Shown piece after piece: positions 1 through 9,847 of a stretch of DNA of 64,000 bases; the stretch's first letter is position 1; each line of letters begins with the position of its first letter. Source of the DNA: Excoecaria cochinchinensis. Lineage: Eukaryota; Streptophyta; Magnoliopsida; Malpighiales; Euphorbiaceae. The notes below the pieces were generated by a model. That model ran no database searches and was not told where the DNA came from. It saw only the letters and a program-made list of their open reading frames with translations. Made by a program: the position numbers and the translations under genes. The stretch is from positions 3,279,001 through 3,343,000 of the forward strand of contig CANTUQ010000077.1 of assembly GCA_947683425.1 (NCBI GenBank), in the 5' to 3' direction.

Positions 1-2962
1 CCTTATTGAAGTCCAATATCCAACATGGTTGGCTAACGTCGTCCCGGTAGCTAAGAAGAATGGCAAGGTGCATGTATGTGTGGACTACCGAGATTTGAAT
101 AAGGCTTGTCCAAAGGATGACTTTTCGCTACCACATATTGACGTATTTGTAGACAGTTTTGCAGCCTGTATGATGTATAGCTTTATAGACGGTTATGCAG
201 GGTATAATCAGATTCATAATAAGATAGCTGATCGGATCAAATCAGCTTTCATCATTGAGTGGGGAACGTTTGCTTATAGGATAATACCGTTCGGTTTGAA
301 GATTATAGGTGCAACCTATCAGAGGATGGCAACAAGGATCCTCGATGACTTGATTCACAAGGAGGTAGAAGTATACATGGATGACATGATGATCAAGTCA
401 GCCACCAGGGAAGGTCACTTTGAGGCTCTAGAGAAGTTCTTTCAGAGGATCAATAAGTATAATTTGCGATTGAACCCCAAGAAGTGAATTTTTGGTGTCA
501 CTTTAAGGAAATTGTTAGGACATGTAGTCAGCCAGAGAGGGATTAAGATTGACCCAGACATGGTCAAGGCCATCAAAGAGATGCCAGTGCCTCAGAAGGA
601 AAAGGATGTCAGAAGCTTTTTGGGTAAGTTGCAGTATGTCAGCAGGTTCATAGCCAAGCTTACTTCAATTTGTGAGCCGATCTTCAAGTTGCTCATAAAG
701 ATCAGCCTATGGTATGGAATGAAGACTACCAGAAGGCCTTCGATACCATTAGGGAATACTTACTGAATTCCCCGGTTCTGAGACCACCTCAACTAGTCAA
801 GCCACTGATCCTATACTTAGCCATAGAAAATAGCTCTGTAGGTGCCATGATGGCTCAGGAATATGAGTTTAGAGTGGAGTTTGTGGTCTATTACCTTAGT
901 AAGAAGTTCCTTTTTTATGAAGCCAAGTATGCAGAAGTGGAAAATATTTGGTTTGTAGTAATCTGGGCCTCTAAGAAGTTAAGACACTATTTCCACTCTT
1001 ATAAGGTATAGGCAATTGCAAAATAGAACCCTCTTAGGTATCTGTAGGAAGCTCCATCTTTATTAGGGAAAATGGGAATATGGTTGTTGTTATTACAAGA
1101 ATTTAATGTTGAGTACATCACTTGAAAGACCATCACGGGGCGTGCAATAGTGGAGTTTTTGGCTGAACACCCTATCCAAGGGGATTCATATGAGTTCAAT
1201 TTCCCGAACGAGGACGTAGCGGCCATTACAGTACAAGGTTGGCAGTTGCATTTTGACAGAGCAGTTAATAGTAAGGGGGCAGGAGTAGGAGTCATTCTAA
1301 CGACTCCAGACGATGAAAAACTCCCACTGGCTAAGAAATTGAGATATAAGGCCACTAACAATGAAGCCAAATATGAAACTTGCACGTTTGGGTTAGAAGC
1401 CTTGATAGCCTTAGGGGCAAAGAACGTATAAGTATTTGGAGATTCGTCGCTAGTGATCAATTAGATTTGGGGTGAATGGGCTGTTAAGGAGGAGCGACTA
1501 ATACCATATGTGAAACACTTAAGGGATCTGAGCACCTAGTTTGAAGTGTGCAGCTTCCACTTTGTCCCGATAGATGAAAATCAGTTAGCCGATGCGCTTA
1601 CAACCTTAGTATCAATATGGGATAACCCAGAGGGGGTAGTCATGAAGCCTATGTTGATCTCTAGTTCTGAGAGGCCCAGCTTCGAGTCTAATCCCGTCAT
1701 GGAGGTTGAAGTTGTGGATGAGAAGCCATGGTATCACGACATCAAAAATTACTTGGAAAACACAACGTTCCCGGAGGAGGCTACTGAAAAGGACCAGAGA
1801 TTGATTCGCAAGCTATCCACTCAGTTTATCTGTATAGACGGCGTATTATACAAACGACAAGTCGATGGCATTCAATTGAGGTGCCTGGATGAAAAATAAG
1901 CTGAGAGGGTAATAGAGGAAACTCATGCTGGAGTTTGTGGGGCCCAATGAACAGACTGACGCTGCAAAGAAGATCATGAGATAGGGTTTCTACTGGCTTA
2001 CCATGGATACAAACTGCTCCAAGTACGTGAAACAGTGTCAGCAGTACGCAGATATGAGGCATTTGCCAGTTTCAAAACTACATAGTTTGACATCACCTTT
2101 GCCATTCGCAGGATGGGGGATAGACATTATAAAAGAGATACACCCAACAGCCTCTAATGGCCATAGATTTATCATAGTTGCTATCGACTACTTTACCAAG
2201 TGGGTAAAAGCATAATCATTCAAGAAGGTCGACGCCCGAGATATGGCCAAATTCATTGAAAAGAATCTGATATGCATATATGGCCTCCCACATCACATCG
2301 TGTCCGATAATGGAGTACAATTCATGGCTGAAACTAAGAAGTTGCTTCAAAAGTTTGGCATATAGTATCACATGTCCTCTCCATACCGACCGTAGGCCAA
2401 TGAGGCAGTAGAAGCTGCTAACAAGAATGTTAAGAGGATCTTGGCCAAGATGGTTAAAAATTATAAAGATTGGGTAGAGAAGCTGCCTTTCACGCCCTGG
2501 GGCTACAGAACTACTGTCAGAACCTCTACAGGAGCCATGCCGTATTCCTTGGTATATGGGACGAAAGCGATATTGCCAGTTGAAGTGGAGCTCAGGTTGT
2601 TGAGGGTAGTTATGGAGGCTTAAATTTCGAAAACTGATTGGGCATAGCAGCAGTTGCAACATCTTAATATGCTGGATGAGAACAAGTTGAAGGCCTATAA
2701 TCATAATCAAATTTTTCAGAAAAGGCTTGCCAGGTCATTTGGAAAGAAGGTTAGAAAGCACCCATTGAAAGAGGGAGATCTGGTCTTCAAACAAATGAGA
2801 CCAAGCATGCTGGATATACGGGGAAAGTTTAGACCGACATGGGAGGGCCCGTTCATCCTCAAGAAGATGTTATCCAAGGGGGCGGCAATCATGGTAGACA
2901 ATGATGGCAATGAGTTCAAAGAGCCCATCAACATAGATAGACTCAAGAGCTTCCACGGCTAG
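1..2962 (+). pseudogene. Tat-lineage Ty3/gypsy pol, 5'-truncated by window edge: RT, RNase H, second RNase H, integrase
   Basis: Decayed polyprotein of a Tat-type LTR retrotransposon that would reverse-transcribe and integrate the element. Reverse transcriptase runs from 29 to about 700, with the V-D-Y-R-D-L-N-K-A block near 80-110 and the catalytic Y-M-D-D at 374-385. A first RNase H lies at about 709-1011. A second, archaeal-type RNase H lies at about 1234-1620; two RNase H domains in this order are the Tat hallmark. Integrase follows at 1795-2623, with acidic residues at 2123, 2306 and 2411 spaced as in D,D-35-E, and its C-terminal domain at 2654-2962. The frame is broken by TGA at 485, a frameshift near 690, and TAG/TAA/TGA at many glutamine or tryptophan sites. 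The zinc-finger C-x2-C of integrase reads C-Q-Q-Y. Most lesions are shared with the copy at 20149-24175, so they predate the duplication. Lineage call is firm; the family name is not known. Confidence 0.93.
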
Positions 2963-3427
2963 AGACATAAAAATCAAAAGAAAAGAATAAATGCCCTGCA
3001 GGTCAAAAACTAAAAAAAGGTAGCCTTGCTAAAATTGGGCGCATCGTCAGGGTAAAAACTGAAAAAACGCATCCTGTGCAAAAATTAGAGACTCGAGAGA
3101 AAATGTCCAATCAACAAAACCCGAGAGGGCTGATTGGTAACAAGAGTATGATGCTGTTAAGATCTGACCTGAGATTAGAAATAGTTCTGCATTGTAAATC
3201 CATGTTAAATGTTGATCATATATGTTGAAATCATATTGAAATGTGCATAATTTTGCAGAAAGGAATAAACCAGAAATCATTCAGATCACATGTTCATTAT
3301 TTTCTAGTTCTTTTATAAAAAGAAAGACATTATTCATTACAAAATGCATGTAAATCTAAACTATACTCTACTACTGCTCTCGCCAATTAGGTGCCTAAGC
3401 AGGTGGGTCCTATTATCAACAGCAGGG
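2963..3427 (+). other. post-integrase non-coding spacer of the plus-strand Tat element
   Basis: No coding potential. It holds imperfect purine-rich segments of the kind found after integrase in Tat elements (around 2990-3075, ending in an AAAAAACGCATCC stretch). A related segment occurs on the minus strand near 16540-16640 and 35250-35330, which shows that the minus-strand element kept this spacer although it lost pol. The spacer is cut by solo LTR A at 3433. Confidence 0.7.
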
Positions 3428-5360
3428 CTAAGTGTCACACCCCAAACTGGGCCTAGTCGGAATATGCTTGCTCAGTCGGAGTGAGTGAGGGTAATTCGGT
3501 AATTTGAACATGAGTAATATAGATAATAGGGATGTATTAGTTAAGAAATTAATTAAATAAGTTAAGTGAAGAAATTATTATGGTGTGCTTGTAGTGTATG
3601 GAAGTAGGATATAAGTGGGGTAAGAGGTTTTATAGTGTGGGTTGTAGGTATGATGCCTTGGAGATATTTACATAAGAGAAATAATTATCAAGTGGATTAT
3701 AGGTATGGAACTAAAGATGTAGGATATTTTATGAGAAGTGATTTAGTGTGTGGATGTGTATGGTGACTTGAATAGAGAAGTCAAAGTGAATTATTTGGAC
3801 CAATGGGAAGTGGACAAGTGGAATTGGGTAGGTGTGCATTTAGTGTGAAAGAAAGACTAAGTGTTAGGAAGAGGAGTCCCCGTTTTTGTCCTCTCATTCT
3901 CCCTATTCCCCATTTTCTTTTCCTTTTCTTCCCTTTCCTTGCTCAATCTCTTGGTTTTGAGTGAGTTAGAGTTGTTTTGGTGGAGCTTGGGAAGTAAGAT
4001 TGAAGAGGTAAGTTGAGGTTTTTAGGGTTCCTGCGTTTGAGTTCTTTTTCTTCTTCTAGTTTTGTTTAAGTTATGGTTTGAATTAAGTATTGTGGGTTTG
4101 TTTGTGCAAGTGATTGATGATAAGAAGAAGTAAAGTAAAGGAAAAGAGAAGATTAAAGCTTGAAGAGAACAGCTATTGTGCAGCAAGAGGTTTGGAAGTT
4201 GATTCCTATATTTGAGTTTTAATTTGTCTCTGCCCTAAATTCTTCTTAAATTATGAATATACATTTGTATATGATTTCCAGTGAATTGAGTGTTTTGATA
4301 TGAGTCTTATGCATGTATTTGTTTGGGTAAATTTATTAGTAATGCATGATGTTGATTAAGTTGAAGGTGTGTGAGGATTGAAAGTGAGTGCATGATTGGG
4401 TAAACTCTGTTTAGTTCTCATCTGACCCTTGTGTAATGTTTTTGTTTTAAGTAGAGTTTTAGAACTCCAAATCATGCGATTCTTGAACCATTAGAACCAT
4501 ACTTCCATAACTTTAAAAGTCCTAGAAATAGCCTTGGGCAAATTCTTGCTCTAAAACCCTGAAATGTGGATAAAGCCGTAGTGTCTCTTTTTGTATCGGG
4601 TTGTTTGACCAGTATGGGTTGTGGAGAGCATATCTGAAGTTCTAGATGTAATTTTGATCTGAAATGTATTTCATTTGAACTTTAACATCCTAGGGAACAT
4701 TTGGTAAGAAGGAAGTTTTGGCTAAACATGAGGTTTAGAGGTTGGTTTAGGCAACACAAGTCAGGGCCGTTAAGCAGTTTTTTTAGGCATCTGAGGCAAG
4801 CCTCTGTCGCGATCGCGACAGGGTCGCGACCTCACGATAGAAAATCTTGAAAAAGCCTTTTCTTCTTTATTTTTGAGCCCTTGGTTGACCCGGTTCAATC
4901 CCCTACCTTCCCCCTCAGCTTATTATGCATGTTTAGGGTAATTAAATGATGATATAAGTAGTTGTCTTTGGGAAAACTTATGAGTATGATTAAGATTGAT
5001 GATCTAGCTAGTAAATAGCAATAAATATAACTCCGTGAAGGTTGGTTTTTGGATGAGTACTAATATATGTTGATCTCATGAATAACCTAAGTATGATGTA
5101 CCATATGTATGAATGCATATAAACATGGGTGCGATTGTGATGAATAGCAAATAGTATTGACATTATAGATTGTGTAAATGGATATTGTTTGTGGCAGGAT
5201 TTATTTGGAATTCTTGGTGTGGATGTTGTGTTTATGTTGTCAATGATGTGTGGCTTGTTGGAGATGAGGTAAGTTGATGCTTCCATGTGGGTTTGAGATT
5301 TGGGTATTGTAAAGAGGGAATGTCCTGCAAATTTCTGGGCAAGGGTTGAAATTCCCGACT

Positions 5361-5653
5361 CTGTCGCGAGCGCGACATCGTCGCGAGGTCACGACAGAGC
5401 CCGGTGAAAGCAGCCCTCGCACGCGTTCGAGCTCTCCGCTGAGCCGTGCAGTAGAGCCTCTGTCGTGAGTGCGACAGAGAGCTCGATTGCCGAATTTTTT
5501 GGGTTAGCAGCTCACTGTCGCGAGCGCGATGTATGTCGCGAGCGTGACAGCGAGATGCCCTAGTTCCCTCGCGAAATCGCGAAGGTTGCCATGATCGCGA
5601 CATGGGGCCAAGTCGCCTCTGTCGCGAGTGCGACATCCGTCGCGATCGCGACA
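5361..5653. repeat. CpG-rich palindromic repeat cluster in solo LTR A
   Basis: At least seven imperfect copies of a 14-16 bp inverted repeat of the form TGTCGCGAKCGCGACA. A perfect palindrome, TGTCGCGATCGCGACA, is in the same LTR at about 4806-4821, and a near match is at 5638-5653. The surrounding LTR is AT-rich, so this is a sharp GC island. The counterpart in unit 2 is 26573-26885, where some CGs have become CA or TG. Confidence 0.85.
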
Positions 5654-6878
5654 CTCCCTGGTTTCCAAAATTGAGTTTTCTTCTGTGATTCCAATGTTTG
5701 AATTCCGAACTTGTGGTGTTTTTAGGTTTACACTTGGACTATTTTATGAAGTATATGGATATAAATGGGTGAATTATGTGAATGTAATATGTTAAATTAT
5801 GTGTCATGAGGTGGGACATGATTTGTATTATGCATGACCTGCGAGAGTCAGTCTAGTGGATAGTTAGGCATGCCTAATAGAGTCTATATAAGTGTAGCTG
5901 CAGTGCCCTTTGAACGATTTGGACCCCGATCAGGTCCCCGAATGGTTCCTCGCGAACCCTATTATGTGTATGTGTATGGATCTTGTTTAAGGTCCTGTTC
6001 AGTGAAATGTTTTTGAAAGTGGAAAATGATTATGCGTTCGATTGGTACCCGTAAGGTACCTTATGTGTTCGATTTGTACCCGTAAGGTACAGTTTGTTCA
6101 CTCGATATCCACTATTGTGAGTCAGCAGGTGTGTTATTTGTTATTCTGTGTTTACAAGCATGCGAATCTGAACAGTTACGAACATAAGAATGTGATATCC
6201 GTATGAGTATGATTTTGGGATATGTGAATGTGATTACAAGTCTCTGAACAGGCTAAATGTAACTCGGACCTGTATATTGTACCTTTGTGGTTATCTGTAA
6301 ATGGTCTTGTTTATAGTATGTGCATGTGAAGTTGGTGTGTCACATAATGTGGACACTACATTTCTGTATAGTAATGTGATAAATTAATATGTATATTAAC
6401 ATGAATATGTATTGTTAGTTATTAAGATTAAGTATACTGATTTGCATACTTATGAAGGTGATCTTGAACTAGCATATGTAACAAATTTAATACGATGCTA
6501 TATAGCTCCTTGTTGTTAGCTATCGTAGTAATTTCGGTATGTTATTATGTGTTTATGTTTCATGGCATGATAATTTATGTAATAGGCTTGCGCAGTGGAC
6601 GTGTGGTGTTTTGGACGTCGTATCTTGGGTTTGGGCTGGTATATATATTTTGGCATAACAAAAGTATGTTTGGATATATATATATAATAATTTTGCATGA
6701 TAATTGGGTGTATTAAGCATATGAGTGTATGAACGCGGTTAAGAACATTCGAGTGCATGGCTATATTATGCAAGCATGTATATTTATCTGTTAGGATTTT
6801 ATACTTTCACCCTTGTGTATGTGTTATGCCTTAGCGACCGTTATGAATGGCCGTCTATATTTTCGTGTATTCTCCCCA

Positions 6879-6896
6879 CTAAGCATTATCGCTTAG
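6879..6896. promoter_or_regulatory. conserved hairpin CTAAGC-(A/G)TTAT-CGCTTAG in Tekay-like LTR
   Basis: An inverted repeat of 7+7 with a TTAT loop, preceded by CCCCA and followed by CACGG and, about 15 bp later, a CATGCAGGTGG segment. The unit-1 copy has one mismatched stem base (A at 6884); the unit-2 copy at 28110-28127 is perfect. The same motif and context occur in solo LTRs B and C. Its role is unknown. Confidence 0.6.
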
Positions 6897-8226
6897 CACG
6901 GACTCTTTTTCCCATGCAGGTGGCAGGTCTGGTCCAGTTCGAGTCGCGCATCTGCAAGGGTTGGCCACATAGGAGCTAAGAGTTTTGGAATTTTGTTCAG
7001 CTTCTTTATTTTTGGATTTTGTAATTCTGTATAAAATGTGTATGTAATAACATGTAAAGATACTTATGTAATATTCTGGACCATGTAAATATTTGTTATT
7101 GAGAGCTTCCTCTATTTTATTTTCTGTCCGTAACTTCGGTTGTATGGTGGTAAACTTTCACATCTGAATGTTTCTGCTTGGTATACGTGCGTTGTGAAGT
7201 ATGTATGTTCAGTTTTACTCCTCAAGTTTTAAGTTCTTCAGTATTTTTATATGCTTTGTATCGCTTCTGTTCGGTAACACACCTACTCGTACGGCTTCCT
7301 ACTGTCACACCCCATTTGTCCCCTAGTAGAATGAGTCTGTCTGTCTGTCTATCTGTCTGTCTGTATGTGTAAGCATTCGCATGTGTTCAGCATTTCATAA
7401 GGGTAATTTAGTAAAATGTATGTTTTTGGGGTTATTATTATGTGGGTGCATACACGGCATTAGTGTGTTTAATTAAATGAGATATACTTGTGTGCATGTG
7501 TTCATACCATTGTAGGGTATGCATAAGTTAAGAGGGTTTTAGGTGTGTGTAGTATAGGTTATTTTAGTGTGAGTGATTAGTTTCACCAATAGGAAATTGA
7601 TACATATTTAGGATAAAGAAAAGAAAAAGAAAAGGGAATAAAAGAAAAGGGACTTAGAGATTTACGTTTCTTTTCTCACTCACTTTCTTCTTCTTCACTT
7701 TCTTTATTTCAAGTACTGTATTATTGATTCAAGGTCTTATTGGTGAAATTAATCCTCTCCTTGCATTCTCTCTAGTAAGTAATTGAATTCTCCCATCTAG
7801 TTGTTTTATTTACTTCTTCTTCCTTAGGTTGAGATTTAACTTAGGGTTTGTTTTGTGAATGTTCTTGTTGTGATGTGTTTAGCTGAAGCTCCTCGTGATC
7901 CAAAGGGTAAAGAGGTTGCTGGACCTAGTGGAGCTAAGTGATAGAAGTTTAGAATCCAGGTTTGGGAATGTTTATTTGTGAAATTGTGTGATTTTGAATT
8001 TACTGTAAAATTCTAGGGTTTATGTTCTTGTAAGTTTGAATGCATATGTTCTCGATTTGATTTGATTAATTAGTTGATGAATTGAGTTGTATAATTGTTG
8101 CCTATGTTGTTTGAGATGATTTCTGGAAGGTAAGAACAGGTTTGTATGGTTTTAAATCAAACTGGGATTGAATTCTTTGTTCTGAAAATTCTAGAAATTC
8201 TGGGAAAAACGAAGTACTGTTGAAGT

Positions 8227-8610
8227 TCTCTCTGTCGCGTGACTCGCTACGAAAGAAGGCAAGTCACGAGACGTGACCCTCGGTCACGCCGTGACCTGCC
8301 TGCTGAGAAGCCAGTCGCGTGACTAGCTGAAGAACAAGCAAGTCACGGGACGTGACCCTCGGTCACGTCGTGCGACCTGCGAAGACGATGCGTGATCTGC
8401 GAGATCACGCAACGTGATCTGTGAGGGAGTAGCACGTCACGAGACGTGACGTCCAGTCACGCCGTGACCTGCGAGGGCGTTGCGTGATTTGTGAAGATCA
8501 CGCAACGTGAGCGGCGAGGAACAAGCAAGTCACGTCGCGTGACCCTCGGTCACGTCGCGTGACCTGCCTGTTGGGAAGGCCAGTCACTCCTCGTGACCAG
8601 CCGATCTCGC
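8227..8610. repeat. CpG-rich GTCACG/CGTGAC palindrome cluster in solo LTR B
   Basis: Many imperfect inverted repeats built from GTCACG and CGTGAC (for example GTCACGAGACGTGAC and GGTCACGTCGCGTGACC) with spacers of 0-3 bp, plus a variant GATCACGCAACGTGATC. It sits in the same relative part of the LTR as the TGTCGCGA cluster of A but uses a different core sequence. Confidence 0.85.
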
Positions 8611-9328
8611 CCGTTTCTCCGCTCAGCTCGTTTTTCTGAAATTTCCTAGTTTTTAACTCATAAATGAATTTGGTATTTCTTCTGAATTGACTTTACTATT
8701 TTATGATGCATGTCTTACTGTTTGATGCTTCGATATGCGTGATACCATGATTCTCTGATGAATTATATTCCGTACTCTGAAATGTGATTTGAATGTGGCA
8801 TAACCTGCTAGAGTCGAGTAAGTGGATAGTTAGGCATGCCTAATAGAGTCTATTGCTGCAGCCCATAGTTCTGTTTGGACCCCGATCAGGTCCCCGTTTG
8901 GTTCCTCGCGAACCCTTTTCTGTATTGGATCTTGTTTAAGGTCCCTTTTGAAAATATCTGTGAAAGTTAAAGTAAAATGGTTTAATCGGTTCGTACCCGT
9001 AATGTACTGTCTGTAATCGGCTCGTACCCGGAAAGTACTGTCTGTACACTCGTTATCCACTGTCTAGAGTCAGCAGGTGTTCTATATTTGTTAATTAGAA
9101 TTGTTCTGATCTGATTTGACTACCATATGGAATTTCTGAATAAGTTGATGATGAAACACATGCTGGATTATTCTGTAATGGATATGATTGTGAGATATTG
9201 ACTATATGGCCTTTATACGTGAATACGTTTATATGTATTATGCTAACCTTTGCATATTGCCATTCTGAATGTGACATGTTTTGGCGACCATTGTGAATGG
9301 CCGTCCCTAATTTATGTGCGTTTCCCCA

Positions 9329-9347
9329 CTAAGCGTTTATCGCTTAG
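9329..9347. promoter_or_regulatory. conserved hairpin CTAAGCG-TTTAT-CGCTTAG in solo LTR B
   Basis: Same stem as in A, with a 5-nt loop, preceded by CCCCA and followed by CACGG and CCGTGCAGGTGCGG. Position near the LTR 3' end matches A and C. Confidence 0.6.
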
Positions 9348-9847
9348 CACGGTGTGTTTACCCGTGCAGGTGCGGAAGGAGTTTTGCCTTGTGAGAGTCG
9401 CCGTCATCAAGCCAACACAGAAGAGTTTTAGTGTAGGGCTATTTTTGTATCAGTGATGATTCTTTTTGTATAGAACTCTCATGTATCAGTTTTGTTTCAG
9501 CTTCCGCGTTTGTAATTATATTTTGGGTTATGTAATATTATTTTTGTATCAGCTTGCTGATCAGAACATTATTGCAATAGTTTAATTATAGTAATGCATG
9601 ATCAGCCTGTGCTTTCTTTTTCTATAAAGTTTTTAATTATTCTGTATTTCGGAATGTATGTTATGAATGAATGTACGTTTTACTTTGTATTTGCTTGGTG
9701 GCACCTTTACTCATACGGCTTCTCACTCCTTCTCGGATGGGATCGCCTACGTATGGGAAGGGGGTCTTACACCTACTCCCTCATGGATGGGTTCGCCTAC
9801 GTATGGGTTGGGGATGTTACACTAAGTACCTATCTCTTGTAAGCACT

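Larger units (their letters stand above)
7303..9771 (+). mobile_element. solo LTR 'B', Tekay/Del-like, nested in A and present in unit 1 only
   Basis: Starts TGTCACACCCC and ends GTCTTACA, with the 5-bp target duplication CCTAC at 7298-7302 and 9772-9776. The empty site is intact in unit 2 near 28530 (one CCTAC). It shares with A the final 60 bp (TCGCCTACGTATGGG segment), the GGACCCCGATCAGGTCCCC block (here near 8878) and the hairpin motif, but is clearly a different subfamily. A CT-repeat, TGTCTGTCTGTCTATCTG, sits just inside the start at about 7335-7365. There is no coding region. Absence from unit 2 dates the insertion after the large duplication. Confidence 0.9.
3433..9821 (+). mobile_element. 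solo LTR 'A', Tekay/Del-like Ty3/gypsy (unit 1, carrying nested solo LTR B)
   Basis: Begins TGTCACACCCC and ends GATGTTACA, with the 5-bp target duplication CTAAG at 3428-3432 and 9822-9826. Without the nested insert at 7303-9771 it is about 3.9 kb, the same as the copy at 24646-28578. There is no gag or pol, no PBS and no polypurine tract, so it is best read as a solo LTR left by LTR-LTR recombination. The large size and the TGTCACACCCC start fit Tekay/Del chromoviruses (inference). Inside are a CpG-rich palindrome cluster at 5361-5653 with an outlier at 4805-4830, a block around 5920-5990 with GGACCCCGATCAGGTCCCC, and a perfect-loop hairpin motif at 6879-6896. Short ORFs here are not supported as genes. 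Confidence 0.85.

Noticed and set aside
999..1460. 153-residue minus-strand ORF, also at 22212-22673
   Set aside because: Antisense shadow of the second RNase H region of pol.
5232..5654. Arginine- and serine-rich ORF over the CpG cluster (also 26574-26885, 51735-52145, 57891-58181)
   Set aside because: Forced by repeated CGCGAC or CACGAG sequence; no conserved frame between copies and no domain.
3433..9821. Helitron or MITE as the identity of element A
   Set aside because: TG..CA ends with a 5-bp target duplication fit an LTR; no TC..CTRR ends or terminal inverted repeats of a DNA transposon.
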